Positions 16,808 through 25,834 of a stretch of 64,000 bases of DNA are shown piece after piece. Origin of the DNA: an uncultured bacterium (GTDB taxonomy: Bacteria; Actinomycetota; Coriobacteriia; Coriobacteriales; Coriobacteriaceae). The DNA is taken from the NCBI GenBank assembly GCA_905215755.1, contig CAJMRE010000005.1:8796-72795 (forward strand). Reading direction: 5' to 3'. Positions within the stretch are counted from its first letter, which is position 1; every line of letters starts with the position of its first letter. The position numbers were made by a program, and so were the translations under genes. The notes under the pieces were generated by a model. It saw only the letters and a program-made list of their open reading frames with translations, did no database searches and was not told the origin of the DNA.

Positions 16808-16974
16808 ATTTGTAAGGTTGGATTTTGATGCCGTTGGGAGGGTCGTAGCGACCGTCTACCGAGAGTGGAATTATTTTTTGAAGCTCTGACCTGCGGCGTC
16901 AAGTTTTTGGTCAGCTTTTGGCAAGGCCTGCGGACGGAGGCATGCGATAGCGTAATGGTATTCTCTCCGCCGTG

Positions 16975-17994
16975 ATGGTTATGGGGTTGGCCATGCTCGA
17001 TAAAGGCAAACATTTTCCGCAGTCATATGCAAGAATGCTATTCTCGGCCGTTGGAATTCATCAAGATGGACAGCTGCTTATAACAATTGATCCTTGGGAT
17101 GAACGCCGTGCGCGCGAGCTTATGCAGGAAGAGCTCATGCTTCGTCTTTACAACCATGTGTATGCGGATCCGGTCTATTGGAATAATCTTGGGGTTGAAG
17201 ATCGCATCTTTCAGCTGGCATCCGCTATTGCGGTCGTTGAACCGGATGCTGTGTTTTGCGGATCGACGGCAGCGCTGCTCTACGGCATCGGCTCGGCGTA
17301 TACGCTTCTGGATAAAGTGCAAGTACTGCTGCCACGGTCTACAAGGCGTGATACGTATGAGTTCGTTGAATACAAGCGCTGGCGGGCGGGCGAAGTGTGG
17401 CGGCTAGGTCTGTTTACACTGACGGATCCGTGTCGAACGGTTGTTGATATCGCTCGAACGAGCGCCTTTCGCTATGCGCTGGGCTATGTCGATGGCTTGG
17501 CCCGTGAGTACGATGTCGAACGCGAAGAACTGCGAGCATACGCGCAGGCAAATTGCCGAGGGTTGCATGGCATCGCGCGTGCTTTTGACGTTTTTGAGTA
17601 TATGGACGGCAGGTCAGACAATGGCGGCGAGTCTGAGGCGAGAGCAGCGATGATTCTCGCTGGGGTTGCCGCGCCCGAGCTTCAAGTTGAGATAACGCGA
17701 CCGGGAAACGCTGGCTATTATCTAGCAGATTATGGCTGGCAGATGCCAGACGGCTCATGGACGCTGGCAGAGCTGCATGGGCTAGGCAAGTTTGAAGACG
17801 AGGCTCAAAATGATCCAGAGCGGGCGGCGGCAAAAACGTATCGAGCGGCCCTCATGCGCGACGCGAACCTTCGCGCCATGGGCCACAATGTCATTCATTT
17901 CAAACTCTCGGACACCTACGACGTGGAATCGTTCGGTGCCATGATGCGCGGCTACGGCATTCCGACAACAAAACCCTACGTCGACTCCCGATAG
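16975..17994 (+). CDS. AbiEi-like protein with C-terminal DUF559/Vsr-fold nuclease-like domain
   Basis: 339 residues from ATG 16975; GTG 16972 and ATG 16981 or 16993 are possible because none has a good ribosome site. The N-terminal and middle part resembles AbiEi-type antitoxins: AVFCGSTAALLYGIG (the SAA-LxG motif) and TDPCRTVVDIAR (the RTxxDxAR motif). The C-terminal 120 residues look like DUF559, a Vsr-like PD-(D/E)xK fold: ESEARAAMILAGVAAPELQV, YYLADYGW, TLAELHGLGKF and RDANLRAMGHNVIHF, with E, D and E as possible metal ligands. No AbiEii toxin gene is adjacent. Its wording and lower GC suggest transfer. Function is not established; a defence or mobility role is inference from fold and flanking repeats. 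Confidence 0.72.
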   Translation: MVMGLAMLDKGKHFPQSYARMLFSAVGIHQDGQLLITIDPWDERRARELMQEELMLRLYNHVYADPVYWNNLGVEDRIFQLASAIAVVEPDAVFCGSTAALLYGIGSAYTLLDKVQVLLPRSTRRDTYEFVEYKRWRAGEVWRLGLFTLTDPCRTVVDIARTSAFRYALGYVDGLAREYDVEREELRAYAQANCRGLHGIARAFDVFEYMDGRSDNGGESEARAAMILAGVAAPELQVEITRPGNAGYYLADYGWQMPDGSWTLAELHGLGKFEDEAQNDPERAAAKTYRAALMRDANLRAMGHNVIHFKLSDTYDVESFGAMMRGYGIPTTKPYVDSR

Positions 17995-18020
17995 CGAAAT
18001 CGTTCGCAGCCAACCTTCAA

Positions 18021-18091
18021 TAAGTTGCGGTGAAATACGGACTATCGAGGCCTTTAAAGGCATGAAACAGTCCGTATTTCACCGCAACTTA
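18021..18091 (-). repeat. Palindromic repeat family A, copy 2 (CGGACT core)
   Basis: A perfect 23-bp inverted repeat (18021-18043 with 18069-18091). The tail lies on the right, so orientation is opposite to copy 1. It sits between two convergent genes. Confidence 0.92.
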
Positions 18092-18135
18092 GGAGGGGAT
18101 GGGGCTGAGGGGCGGGCGATGCCGTTGTCTGTCGG

Positions 18136-18612
18136 TTAGTGGCGACCGTGGTGGCGGAGCTTGTCGATGGTGGAGTCGGTGCTTCGGCTGCGGGCTTCGG
18201 CGGCGCGGTCGCGGGTTTCGGCTGCGGTTTGGCGCTTGCGGCGGTAATCGATCATGCCTTGGATGATGGGCTTGCCAAAGCTCACGACATCATCGTTGTA
18301 GATGGCGGTTCGGGCTGCGAGGAGGCAGTCGGTAAAGTCCATATGGGTCTTGCCAAAGAGCTTGACGGCAAGGGCGACAACGGTGGGCTCGTCGACCATG
18401 ACGTCATCGAGCAGCCTTTTCATGGCCGCAGCAATCTCAACGCGGGGAACCTTATAGACGTCGCGCAGCGTGACCACGACGCGCGTGATGATTTCGGGAT
18501 AGACACGAGCGGTGCGCGTGGCGATGACCTTGGCGGCGCGCGGTGACAGGACCTCGTCGTCGTCGAGCAGATAGCGAAGGATGACGGTCTCGTCGATGAT
18601 GGTGCTACTCAT
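18136..18612 (-). CDS. PIN-domain toxin (VapC-like)
   Basis: 158 residues. PIN-domain toxins are metal-dependent ribonucleases. The N-terminus IIDETVILRYLLDDDE matches the usual DTNVILRYLL start with the first acid kept, and MDFTDCLLAARTA provides the third and fourth acids, followed by VVSFGK. The usual glutamate of the LAE motif appears as ITR after PEI, so the second acid is shifted or lost. The last 30 residues are charged and outside the domain. The start overlaps the end of the antitoxin gene by eight bases. Confidence 0.8.
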   Translation of the reverse strand: MSSTIIDETVILRYLLDDDEVLSPRAAKVIATRTARVYPEIITRVVVTLRDVYKVPRVEIAAAMKRLLDDVMVDEPTVVALAVKLFGKTHMDFTDCLLAARTAIYNDDVVSFGKPIIQGMIDYRRKRQTAAETRDRAAEARSRSTDSTIDKLRHHGRH

Positions 18613-18928
18613 GGATATCTACTTCCTCGGGACCCAAAATCGAATCGTCGCTTTCTGTAGCGAGGTACTCAATCCAGGCATTGCGCTCCTCGGAGCGGCA
18701 ATTGGGGTCACCGTATGCTTTGAGCGATCCATAGGCGGCGGTGCCGTCCTTTGAGCGCACGGCGACCGGCTGAAAGGGGAGCTTGCGCATCAAAATGCTC
18801 TGCGCGACAAATAGACGGACGGCCTCGGCGAGCGATGTGCCCATGGCGTCGTAGAGATGTTCGGCATGCTGCTTGTCTTCCTCGCGAATGCGCACCTGCA
18901 GGATGGCTCGTTTTTGAGTCGATGACAT
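18605..18928 (-). CDS. RelB/DinJ family antitoxin
   Basis: 107 residues. The N-terminal ribbon-helix-helix segment AILQVRIREEDKQHAEHLYD followed by AMGTSLAEAVRLFV is of the RelB/DinJ type, and MRKLPFQP is the typical continuation. The C-terminal half would wrap and block the toxin. ATG 18926-18928 has AAGGGGG upstream; a frame extending 22 codons further lacks a site. RelB/DinJ antitoxins normally pair with RelE or YafQ toxins; here the partner is a PIN protein. The complex probably represses its own promoter in 18929-19020. Confidence 0.8.
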   Translation of the reverse strand: MSSTQKRAILQVRIREEDKQHAEHLYDAMGTSLAEAVRLFVAQSILMRKLPFQPVAVRSKDGTAAYGSLKAYGDPNCRSEERNAWIEYLATESDDSILGPEEVDIHE

Positions 18929-19355
18929 CACTGGCCCCCTTAATGAGCGTGCAATATAGTCGGTCAAATGCGGCATGTGCCGATACTTGAGCATCTTATA
19001 ACGATTACTTTATTTCGCTCAAGTAAATAACCATTAACTTGAATACAAGCGTAGTACATCTAAAATGAGAGCGCGTAAAAATCTCTGAGGCGTACGCATG
19101 TAATACACTCACCTTTATAGCTTCTAGAGAATAATTCCAACCTGCCAAAACCCCTGCAATACACCCGTATTGCAGGGCCTATGCTCAAGTTTGCCCCCTG
19201 CAACTGCGTATATTTAACCTGTATATCGTTGGAGGAATTCTATCGAAGTGCCTGTTTCGCCGCATGCATTCGATATGTCGATGCCAGGCCACGGGCGGCT
19301 TGGAGCAACGTCGACAGGGTCTCTCCGGCATGGGATTCAGGAGGGAGTGAACAAC
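18929..19355. promoter_or_regulatory. AT-rich divergent region between the TA pair and the formate dehydrogenase operon
   Basis: No gene is seen. The left part is AT-rich, with ACTTTATTTCGCTCAAGT (about 19000-19020) as a weak inverted repeat that could be the antitoxin operator. At 19152-19177 there is a perfect 11-bp inverted repeat (CCCTGCAATAC-ACCC-GTATTGCAGGG) without a T-run, a candidate operator or RNA hairpin for the formate operon. The last 110 bases before 19356 contain nested complementary pieces (GATGCC near 19272 with GGCAT near 19329), so a structured leader is possible. Confidence 0.5.
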
Positions 19356-19874
19356 ATGGGCAATAAACGAGTCGTGGCTGATTCTTCACGCTGCATTGGG
19401 TGCCAAACCTGTATGGCGGCGTGCATCGAGGCACACGATATTCCCGGCAACATCGCCGCACCTCGCTTGCGCGTAACGCGCACCTACGAGATTTCCGCGC
19501 CGGTGGCATGTCACCACTGCGAGGACGCTCCGTGCGCCAAGGCCTGCCCCACGGGCGCCTTGTTCTTTGATCCAAAGAACCATCGCATCGGCGTCAACGA
19601 GGACAACTGCATCGGCTGCAAGAGCTGCGTCATGGCATGCCCCTTTGGCGCCGTGAGCGTGGCGACCACGCAGGTCCCCGTCTTGATGGGCGACGTGCGC
19701 GTGGGTTCGCAGACTAAGAGCTTCGTGCTCAAGTGCGACCTGTGCGTGGACCGTCCCGGCGGTCCGGCGTGTGCCGAGGCGTGCCCGACCAAGGGCCTCA
19801 CCCTGGTAGACGAGGAGCGCCTGGCAGAACTGACTGCCGAGCGTGCCCGCGCCACCATCGAAAACGAGGCGTAG
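19356..19874 (+). CDS. 4Fe-4S ferredoxin-type electron transfer protein (HydN/HycB-like)
   Basis: 172 residues with four cysteine clusters: CIGCQTCMAACIEAH, CHHCEDAPCAKACPTGA, CIGCKSCVMACPFGA and CDLCVDRPGGPACAEACP, the arrangement of HydN/HycB/HyfA proteins that carry four [4Fe-4S] clusters. It probably passes electrons from formate dehydrogenase. ATG 19356 follows AGGAGGGAG; longer forms of the frame are unlikely. It lies 76 bases upstream of fdhF and is presumably co-transcribed. The family contains many near-identical paralogs, so the exact E. coli counterpart is uncertain. Confidence 0.9.
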   Translation: MGNKRVVADSSRCIGCQTCMAACIEAHDIPGNIAAPRLRVTRTYEISAPVACHHCEDAPCAKACPTGALFFDPKNHRIGVNEDNCIGCKSCVMACPFGAVSVATTQVPVLMGDVRVGSQTKSFVLKCDLCVDRPGGPACAEACPTKGLTLVDEERLAELTAERARATIENEA

Positions 19875-19950
19875 ACGGGCGGCCATACAAGCCCAACGAT
19901 TGTCATATACGTACCGATTACTCGGTAGCAGAGAAAGGAAGGAGGGTGTC

Positions 19951-22173
19951 ATGGAGAAGCATAAAGTGATTTGCCCGTACTGCGGCGCCGGTTGCCAGTT
20001 TAACCTCTTGGTCCAAAACGGCCAGGTCGTGGGTACCGAACCGCTCAACGGCATCACCAATCAGAGCGAGCTGTGCCTTAAGGGCATGAGCGGCTACGAC
20101 TTCATCAACGACACCAAGATCTTGACTCCTCGCGTACTGCACCCGATGATCCGCCGCACTAAGGGCGCGGATCTTGAGCGCGTAAGCTGGGACGAGGCAC
20201 TGGATTTCACCGCATCTAAGATGCAGGCCATAATTGACGAATATGGTCCTAACGCTGTCATGACCACCGGCTCTTCGCGAGGCGGCGGCAATGAGGCGAA
20301 CTACGTCATGCAGAAGTTTACGCGTGCGTGCATCGGCACCCACAGCGTGGACAACTGCGCCCGTACTTGACACGGCCCTACTGTCCTCGGTCTGATGGAC
20401 ACGGTTGGTTCAGGTTGCATGTCATGCTCCATCCCCGGTATGGAGGATGCGGGCTGCATTTTCCTCTTCGGCTATAACCCTGCCGATTCGCACCCCATCG
20501 TCGCAAGGCGTATCGTGCGAGCCAAAGAAAAGGGTTGCAAGATCATCGTCGCCGACCCGCGCCATATCGAAACCGCGCGTATCGCCGATCTCTACCTTCC
20601 GATCAAGAACGGTTGCAACGTCGCGTTCCTCAACGCCTTTGCCAACTGCTTGGTCAACGATGGCCTCTACGACAAGGAATTCGTCGCCGAACACACGAAC
20701 GGCTTTGACGAATGGTGGGAGACCATCAAGAACTACACTCCCGAATCCGTACAGGACATCACGGGTGTCGAGCCCGCGCTGATCCACCAAGCTGCCGAGA
20801 TGTACGCCACGGCGAAGCCCTCTGCCATCATTGGCTGGGGCATGGGCGTATGCCAGCAGAAGCAGAACCTGAAGACGGTGCACACCATCGCCTCCATCGC
20901 CTGCGTTGCCGGCCAGATCGGCAAACCCAATTCCGGTCTCGCGCCCGTGCGTGGTCAGAATAACGTCCAGGGCTCCTGCGATATGGGCATGCTGCCCAAC
21001 CTGTACCCTGGCTACCAGAAGGTCACCGACCCGGCAGTGCGTGCCAAGTTTGCCAAGGCTTGGGGCGTGCCCGAGGAAAAGCTCCCGCTCGAGGAGGGCT
21101 ACAAGCTCACCGACCTGGGCCACCTGGTCGACGAGGGCAAGGTGCACTGCTTCTACAACTACGGCGAGGACCCGGTGCAGACCGAGCCCGATTCGGCCGG
21201 TATGCGCAAGACGCTCTCCGAGCTGGATCTGTTCATTTGCCAGGACATCTTTATGACGCAGACGACCATGCTCGCCGACGTCATCCTGCCCGCTACCTCT
21301 TGGGGCGAGCACGAGGGTGTCTTTACCGCATCCGACCGTAGCTTCCAGCACTTTGACGCGGCTGTTCCGCCCAAGGGCGAGTGCCGTCACGACTGGGAGA
21401 TCTTCGCGGACCTGTCTACGCGCATGGGCTATCCCATGCACTACGACAACACCGAGCAGATCTGGAACGAGTGCATTAGCCTGTGCCCCAACTTTGTGGG
21501 CGCGACCTACGAGAAGATGGCTCCCGAGGGCGGCTACGCCCAGTGGCCGGTCAAGAGCACCGATGTGAACGACCACGGTACGCCCGACATGTTCGCTGGT
21601 GGCAAGTTCACCACCAAGGACGGCCGCGCCAACCTGATGGCGCACGACTGGGAGGCGCCCTCCGAGCTTCCCGACGATGAGTACCCGCTCATCCTGTGCA
21701 CCGTCCGCGAGGTCGGCCACTACAGCTGCCGCTCGATGACCGGCAACTGCAAGACGCTGGCGCTACTTGCCGACGAGCCCGGCTTTGTCCGCATGAATCC
21801 CGCGGACGCCCAGGCACGCGGCATCAAGAATGGCGACATCGTCTCGGTCCACAGCCGCCGTGGCCAGGTATATAGCCGCGCCGACATAAGCGATCGCATC
21901 AATAAGGGCACGGTCTACATGACCTACCAGTGGTGGATCGGCAAGTGCAACGAGCTGACCATGCACAAGGTCGACCCGGTCTCGCATACGCCCGAGGACA
22001 AGTTCTCCGCCTGCCAGGTCGACGCTATCGCCGACCAGGTCTGGGCCGAGGGCGAGGTCGAGCGTCAGTACACCGAGCTCAAGCAGGCTCTGGTGGACGC
22101 CGCCGCTCCCCAGGACGTTGAGCCCGGCGCCGCCAAGTTCGACGACGAGACGCACGTGAACCAAATCGTGTAG
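19951..22173 (+). CDS. fdhF: Formate dehydrogenase H alpha subunit, selenoprotein (Sec140)
   Basis: 740 residues when TGA 20368-20370 is decoded as selenocysteine; it is codon 140, the same position as in E. coli FdhF. The enzyme oxidises formate to CO2 with a bis-MGD molybdenum centre. The [4Fe-4S] site is CPYCGAGC (Cys8, 11, 15) plus CLKG near 43. The active-site line reads NCARTU followed by HGPTVLGLMDTVGSG. The bases after TGA can form a SECIS hairpin with GGTCTG at its tip (20389-20394), as in E. coli. The C-terminal molybdopterin domain includes TVREVGHYSCRSMTGN. GAAAGGAAGGAGG precedes the ATG. Confidence 0.97.
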
Positions 22174-22194
22174 TCACGTTCTCGTTGGCTATTT

Positions 22195-22236
22195 GGGCCG
22201 GGCGTCCCGTACGTTCGGGAGCCCGGCCCGTTATTT
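22195..22236 (+). terminator. Strong hairpin between fdhF and the hydrogenase operon
   Basis: GGGCCGGG (22195-22202) pairs with CCCGGCCC (22222-22229), with an inner CCCG/CGGG pair, then GTTATTTT. It may terminate partly and set different expression of the two parts. Confidence 0.65.
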
Positions 22237-22251
22237 TGAAAGGAAGTGGGG

Positions 22252-22869
22252 ATGAACCGCTTCATCGACATCAACCCGGAGAGGTGCATCGGCTGCGGAA
22301 CATGCCAGTCCGCCTGTGCCGACGCCCACCGGATGCAGGGTCTTCAGGATACGCCGCGCCTGGCGCTCGTGAAGACCGGCGGTATTTCGGCCGCCCTTGC
22401 CTGCCACCATTGCGAGGGTGCCCCCTGCGCCGAGGTTTGCCCGGTGAATGCCATCGAGCACGATGGCGATCGCATCCACGTCAAGGAGCAGGAGTGCATC
22501 GGGTGCAGGCTGTGCGCCATCGCGTGCCCCTTCGGAGCCATCCATCCCGATGGCACGTCTATCGCCGGTGTCGCAGGCATGTGCGACCCGACGCCTTCGT
22601 ATCCTAAGTCCCTGAGCAGCCTGCTTACGTGGGCTCCCGGCCAGTACACCTGCGCTATCAAGTGCGACCTGTGCGCCTTCGATCCGGACGGCCCGCATTG
22701 TGTGGCGGCGTGCCCCACCAAGGCGCTGACCGTCATGGGCGGCGCGGCCGATCGCGAGCTCGACGAGGCCAAGCGCCTGCGCTCGATCGAAAACGGTCCG
22801 GTCGTCGACGTTACCGCTGTGGCCCAGGGCCTGTCCGAGAAAGCAGAAGGGAGCGTAAACAATGGATAG
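22252..22869 (+). CDS. Formate hydrogenlyase 4Fe-4S electron transfer subunit (HycB/HyfA-like)
   Basis: 205 residues with four cysteine clusters: CIGCGTCQSACADAH, CHHCEGAPCAEVCPVNA, CIGCRLCAIACPFGA and CDLCAFDPDGPHCVAACP. It would relay electrons from FdhF to the membrane-bound hydrogenase. AAGGAAG precedes ATG 22252. Its end overlaps the start of the hyfB-like gene by eight bases, fixing it as the first gene of the hydrogenase operon. An insertion of about 25 residues between clusters three and four distinguishes it from the 172-residue relative upstream. Confidence 0.92.
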   Translation: MNRFIDINPERCIGCGTCQSACADAHRMQGLQDTPRLALVKTGGISAALACHHCEGAPCAEVCPVNAIEHDGDRIHVKEQECIGCRLCAIACPFGAIHPDGTSIAGVAGMCDPTPSYPKSLSSLLTWAPGQYTCAIKCDLCAFDPDGPHCVAACPTKALTVMGGAADRELDEAKRLRSIENGPVVDVTAVAQGLSEKAEGSVNNG

Positions 22870-24880
22870 CATGACGCTGTTTATCGCATCGCTTGCCGTC
22901 TCGTGCATCGGTGCGCTCGCCTCGGTTCTGCTGATCAAGGCCGATAACGCCGCCAAGACCGCCGGCTGCCTTATCGGCGCCGTCGCCGCGGTGCTTTCGT
23001 TTGTGGCCGGTATCCAGGCCGTGCTGGGCGATGTCACGTCGGTCGACACCATCGTGTTCTTCCCGTTTGCCCATTTCCAGCTGCTGCTCAATCAGCTGTC
23101 CGGCCTGTTCGTGGCGCTCATCTCGGTGCTCGCGTTTGCCGGTTCGATCTACGGTCTCAACTACTTTGATGAGTACCCGGGCAAAAAGGGCCGCGCCGGC
23201 TTCTTCTTTAACACCTTCGTGGCGTCCATGATGCTCGTCATCACCGCCGACAACGTGTTTTGGTTCCTGGTCGCCTTTGAGCTCATGTCGCTGACCTCGT
23301 ACTTCTTGGTCGTGATCGAGGAGAACGAGAACTCCATCCATGGCGGTTGGCTCTACTTTGTGATCGCGCACGTGGGTTTTGTGCTCATCATGGCGAGCTT
23401 CCTCACCATGACCAACTTCGCCGGTGGCTCGTTTGCCTTTGCGGATTTCCGCGCTACGCAGTTTAGCCCCGCTGTCGCATCCGTGTGCTTCGTGCTCGCC
23501 TTCTTTGGCTTTGGCGCCAAGGCCGGTATCATCCCGCTGCACGGCTGGCTGCCCAAGGCACATCCCGAGGCGCCGTCCAACGTGTCGGCCCTCATGTCCG
23601 GCGGCATGATCAAGATCGGTATCTTCGGCATCCTCAAGGTGGGCCTCGACCTGCTCTCCGCCTCGGGCGTTCAGGTCTGGTGGGGTCTTATGGTTATGGT
23701 CTTCGGTGCGGTCTCGTCGGTCCTCGGCGTGGCATTCGCCCTGCAGGAGCATGACATCAAGCGCCTGCTGGCCTATCACTCCGTCGAGAACATCGGCATC
23801 ATTCTGCTCGGCGTCGGCGCTTCCATGGCCGCCATGGCACTCAACTCGGTCGGCATCGCCGTCCTGGCTCTGATGGCCGCCCTCTACCACACGTTTAACC
23901 ACGCGATGTTTAAGGGCGAGCTGTTCTTGGGCGCCGGTGCGCTGCTGTACTCCACGGGTGCGCGCAATATGGAGAAGATGGGCGGCCTGTTCCGTCGTAT
24001 GCCGGCTACGGCCATCTGCTTCCTTATTGGCGCGCTTGCCATCTCGGCCATCCCGCCCTTCAACGGCTTTGTGTCCGAGTGGTTTACCTACCAGTCGCTC
24101 TTTAACGCCGCCATGCAGGGCGACAAGGCCGTCATGATCGTGGCTGTGTTCGCTGCCGTCGCGCTGGCCATTACCGGTGCGCTGGCTGTCACGTGCTTCG
24201 TCAAGGCCTATGGCGTCTCCTTTGCCTCCGCGCCCCGCTCCGAGGCCGCGGCCAATGCCAAGGAGGTTCCCGCCCCCATGGTGTTTGCGCAGGGCCTGCT
24301 CGCGGCCATCTGCGTCGTGCTGGGCATTGGCGCTCCCGTGATCGCTCCCGTGCTGGTCGATGTCGCCGCGTCCGTGCTGCATCCGTACGGTGGCGTGTTT
24401 GCCGCCGAGGGCATGGAGCTCATGAACCAGTACTCCGGCGCTGCCACCTCCACGCCCGCGATCGCCATTGCGCTTGTGGTGCTTGTCGGCCTTGCCTGCG
24501 GTTATCGCAAGCTCAAGACCGTCGGCAAAGTGCAGAAGTCCCAGCCGTGGGCATGTGGCTATGCTCCCAACGAGCATATGCCCGTCGTGGCCACGACCTT
24601 TGCTTCCGAGGTGTCCTGGTTTATGCAGCCGCTCTACACGCTGCGCGACCGCTGCACGGCCGTCTGCTGGTCCATCGCGCACTTCTTCCAGAAGCTCACC
24701 GGTGTGGCCGAGGCTGTGGAGCCTGTACCCGACAAGGTTCTCGTCGATGCCCCGCATAAGGGTGTCGAGAAGCTCGCCGACCTCGCGACTAAGCTCGAGG
24801 GCGGCAACTACAGCATCTATATCTGCTACATCGTCGCGGCACTCGTGGTGTTCCTCGTGCTCGCCGTGCAAATGGGTTAA
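22862..24880 (+). CDS. hyfB: Formate hydrogenlyase membrane subunit HyfB/HycC (NuoL/M-like)
   Basis: 672 residues with many transmembrane helices, of the antiporter-like family shared with complex I subunits NuoL/NuoM/NuoN. Conserved pieces are FELMSLTSYFLVVIEENE, KAGIIPLHGWLPKAHPEAPS and the lysine/histidine-containing LYHTFNHAMFKGELF. It belongs to the proton-pumping arm that couples H2 production to ion movement. A soluble C-terminal stretch includes WACGYAPNEHMPVVATTFA, typical for HycC/HyfB. The next gene follows after twelve bases. Confidence 0.93.
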   Translation: MDSMTLFIASLAVSCIGALASVLLIKADNAAKTAGCLIGAVAAVLSFVAGIQAVLGDVTSVDTIVFFPFAHFQLLLNQLSGLFVALISVLAFAGSIYGLNYFDEYPGKKGRAGFFFNTFVASMMLVITADNVFWFLVAFELMSLTSYFLVVIEENENSIHGGWLYFVIAHVGFVLIMASFLTMTNFAGGSFAFADFRATQFSPAVASVCFVLAFFGFGAKAGIIPLHGWLPKAHPEAPSNVSALMSGGMIKIGIFGILKVGLDLLSASGVQVWWGLMVMVFGAVSSVLGVAFALQEHDIKRLLAYHSVENIGIILLGVGASMAAMALNSVGIAVLALMAALYHTFNHAMFKGELFLGAGALLYSTGARNMEKMGGLFRRMPATAICFLIGALAISAIPPFNGFVSEWFTYQSLFNAAMQGDKAVMIVAVFAAVALAITGALAVTCFVKAYGVSFASAPRSEAAANAKEVPAPMVFAQGLLAAICVVLGIGAPVIAPVLVDVAASVLHPYGGVFAAEGMELMNQYSGAATSTPAIAIALVVLVGLACGYRKLKTVGKVQKSQPWACGYAPNEHMPVVATTFASEVSWFMQPLYTLRDRCTAVCWSIAHFFQKLTGVAEAVEPVPDKVLVDAPHKGVEKLADLATKLEGGNYSIYICYIVAALVVFLVLAVQMG

Positions 24881-24892
24881 GGAGGGGAGAGC

Positions 24893-25819
24893 ATGAACAA
24901 CATCGTACTTGCCGTTCTGCAGGGCGTGGTCGTCATGGCCGTCGCACCGTTCTTCTCCGGTCTCGGCCGCGTGATCCGCGCCAAGATGCACAACCGTCGT
25001 GGCCCCAGCATCATGCAGGACTACCGCGACCTGGCCAAGCTCTTTGCGCGCCCCGAGTCCCAGAGCGAGGATGCGAGCTTTGCGCTGCGCATCATGCCGC
25101 CGCTGTTCTTCGCCGTCGCCTTTATGCTCGCGATGGGTCTGCCGCTCTTTACGGCACAAAGCCCCATCCCGGTCTTTGGTGACGCCATCACCATCATGTA
25201 CAGCCTGGCGCTCGCCCGTTTCTTCTTCGCCCTCTGCGGTGTGGATTCGTCCAACGCCTACGCCGGTATCGGCGGCGTCCGCGAGCTGCTCATGAGCGTG
25301 CTCATCGAGCCGTCCATGCTGCTGGCACTGTTTGCCGCCGCCCTGGTGTGCGGTTCCACCGACATCGCCACCATGGGTCAGCACATCATGACGGGCGCCA
25401 TCGACGCGCCGGTCGCCGTGATCCTCGCCGGCATCGCCTTTGCGATCGCCTGCTACATGGAACTCGGCAAGTTGCCGTTTGATCAGGCCGAGGCCGAGCA
25501 GGAGCTTCAGGAAGGTCCGCTCGCCGAGCTTTCCGGCCCGTCGCTTGCGATGGCCAAGCTCGCCATGTCCATGAAGCAGGTCCTGGTTGTCGCCTGGTTC
25601 TGCGCGATCTTCGTCCCCTGGGGCGAGCCCGCGACCGTGGGCGCCGCCGCCGTTCTGGGCGCGGTCATCTTCCTGGTGAAGTGCCTGATCGACTTTGTCG
25701 TATGCGGCGTGATCGAGAACTCCTGCTCGCGCTCGCGTTTTAAGGTGCTTGGCAATCAGACCTGGGCCGTCGTGGGTATCGCCGTTCTGGCGTTTGTCTT
25801 CGTGGTCGTCGGCGTGTAG
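24893..25819 (+). CDS. hyfC: Formate hydrogenlyase membrane subunit HyfC/HycD (NuoH-like)
   Basis: 308 residues, eight or so transmembrane helices, NuoH-type. It forms the membrane anchor contacting the hydrogenase small subunit. Conserved features are the first loop RAKMHNRRGPSIMQDYRDLAK, with the RRGP motif close to NuoH, GIGGVRELLMSVLIEPSM, and the acidic loop GKLPFDQAEAEQELQEGP. GGAGGGGAG precedes the ATG. It sits in the canonical hyf order between hyfB and hyfD. Confidence 0.95.
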   Translation: MNNIVLAVLQGVVVMAVAPFFSGLGRVIRAKMHNRRGPSIMQDYRDLAKLFARPESQSEDASFALRIMPPLFFAVAFMLAMGLPLFTAQSPIPVFGDAITIMYSLALARFFFALCGVDSSNAYAGIGGVRELLMSVLIEPSMLLALFAAALVCGSTDIATMGQHIMTGAIDAPVAVILAGIAFAIACYMELGKLPFDQAEAEQELQEGPLAELSGPSLAMAKLAMSMKQVLVVAWFCAIFVPWGEPATVGAAAVLGAVIFLVKCLIDFVVCGVIENSCSRSRFKVLGNQTWAVVGIAVLAFVFVVVGV

Positions 25820-25834
25820 GAGAAGGGAGAAACA

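Larger units (their letters stand above)
16729..18101. mobile_element. AbiEi/DUF559-like gene bracketed by 37-bp perfect terminal inverted repeats
   Basis: The left end (16729-16765) and the reverse complement of the right end (18065-18101) are identical over 37 bases: a CATCCCCTCCTA tail, then AGTTGCGGTGAAATACGGAC, then TGTTT. Each end is also a complete hairpin-forming repeat of family A. The only gene inside is less GC-rich in appearance than its neighbours. The unit sits between the tRNA genes and a toxin-antitoxin pair. No target-site duplication is obvious and no transposase is inside, so movement is inference. Confidence 0.6.

Noticed and set aside
16729..18101. Classical insertion sequence
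   Set aside because: No DDE, HUH or recombinase motif was found in the enclosed protein and no target duplication was visible.
20368..20370. Stop codon splitting the formate dehydrogenase gene, as if a pseudogene
   Set aside because: The TGA is at codon 140, the known selenocysteine position of FdhF, with a SECIS-like hairpin (GGTCTG tip) behind it, and selA, selB, selC and selD are present.
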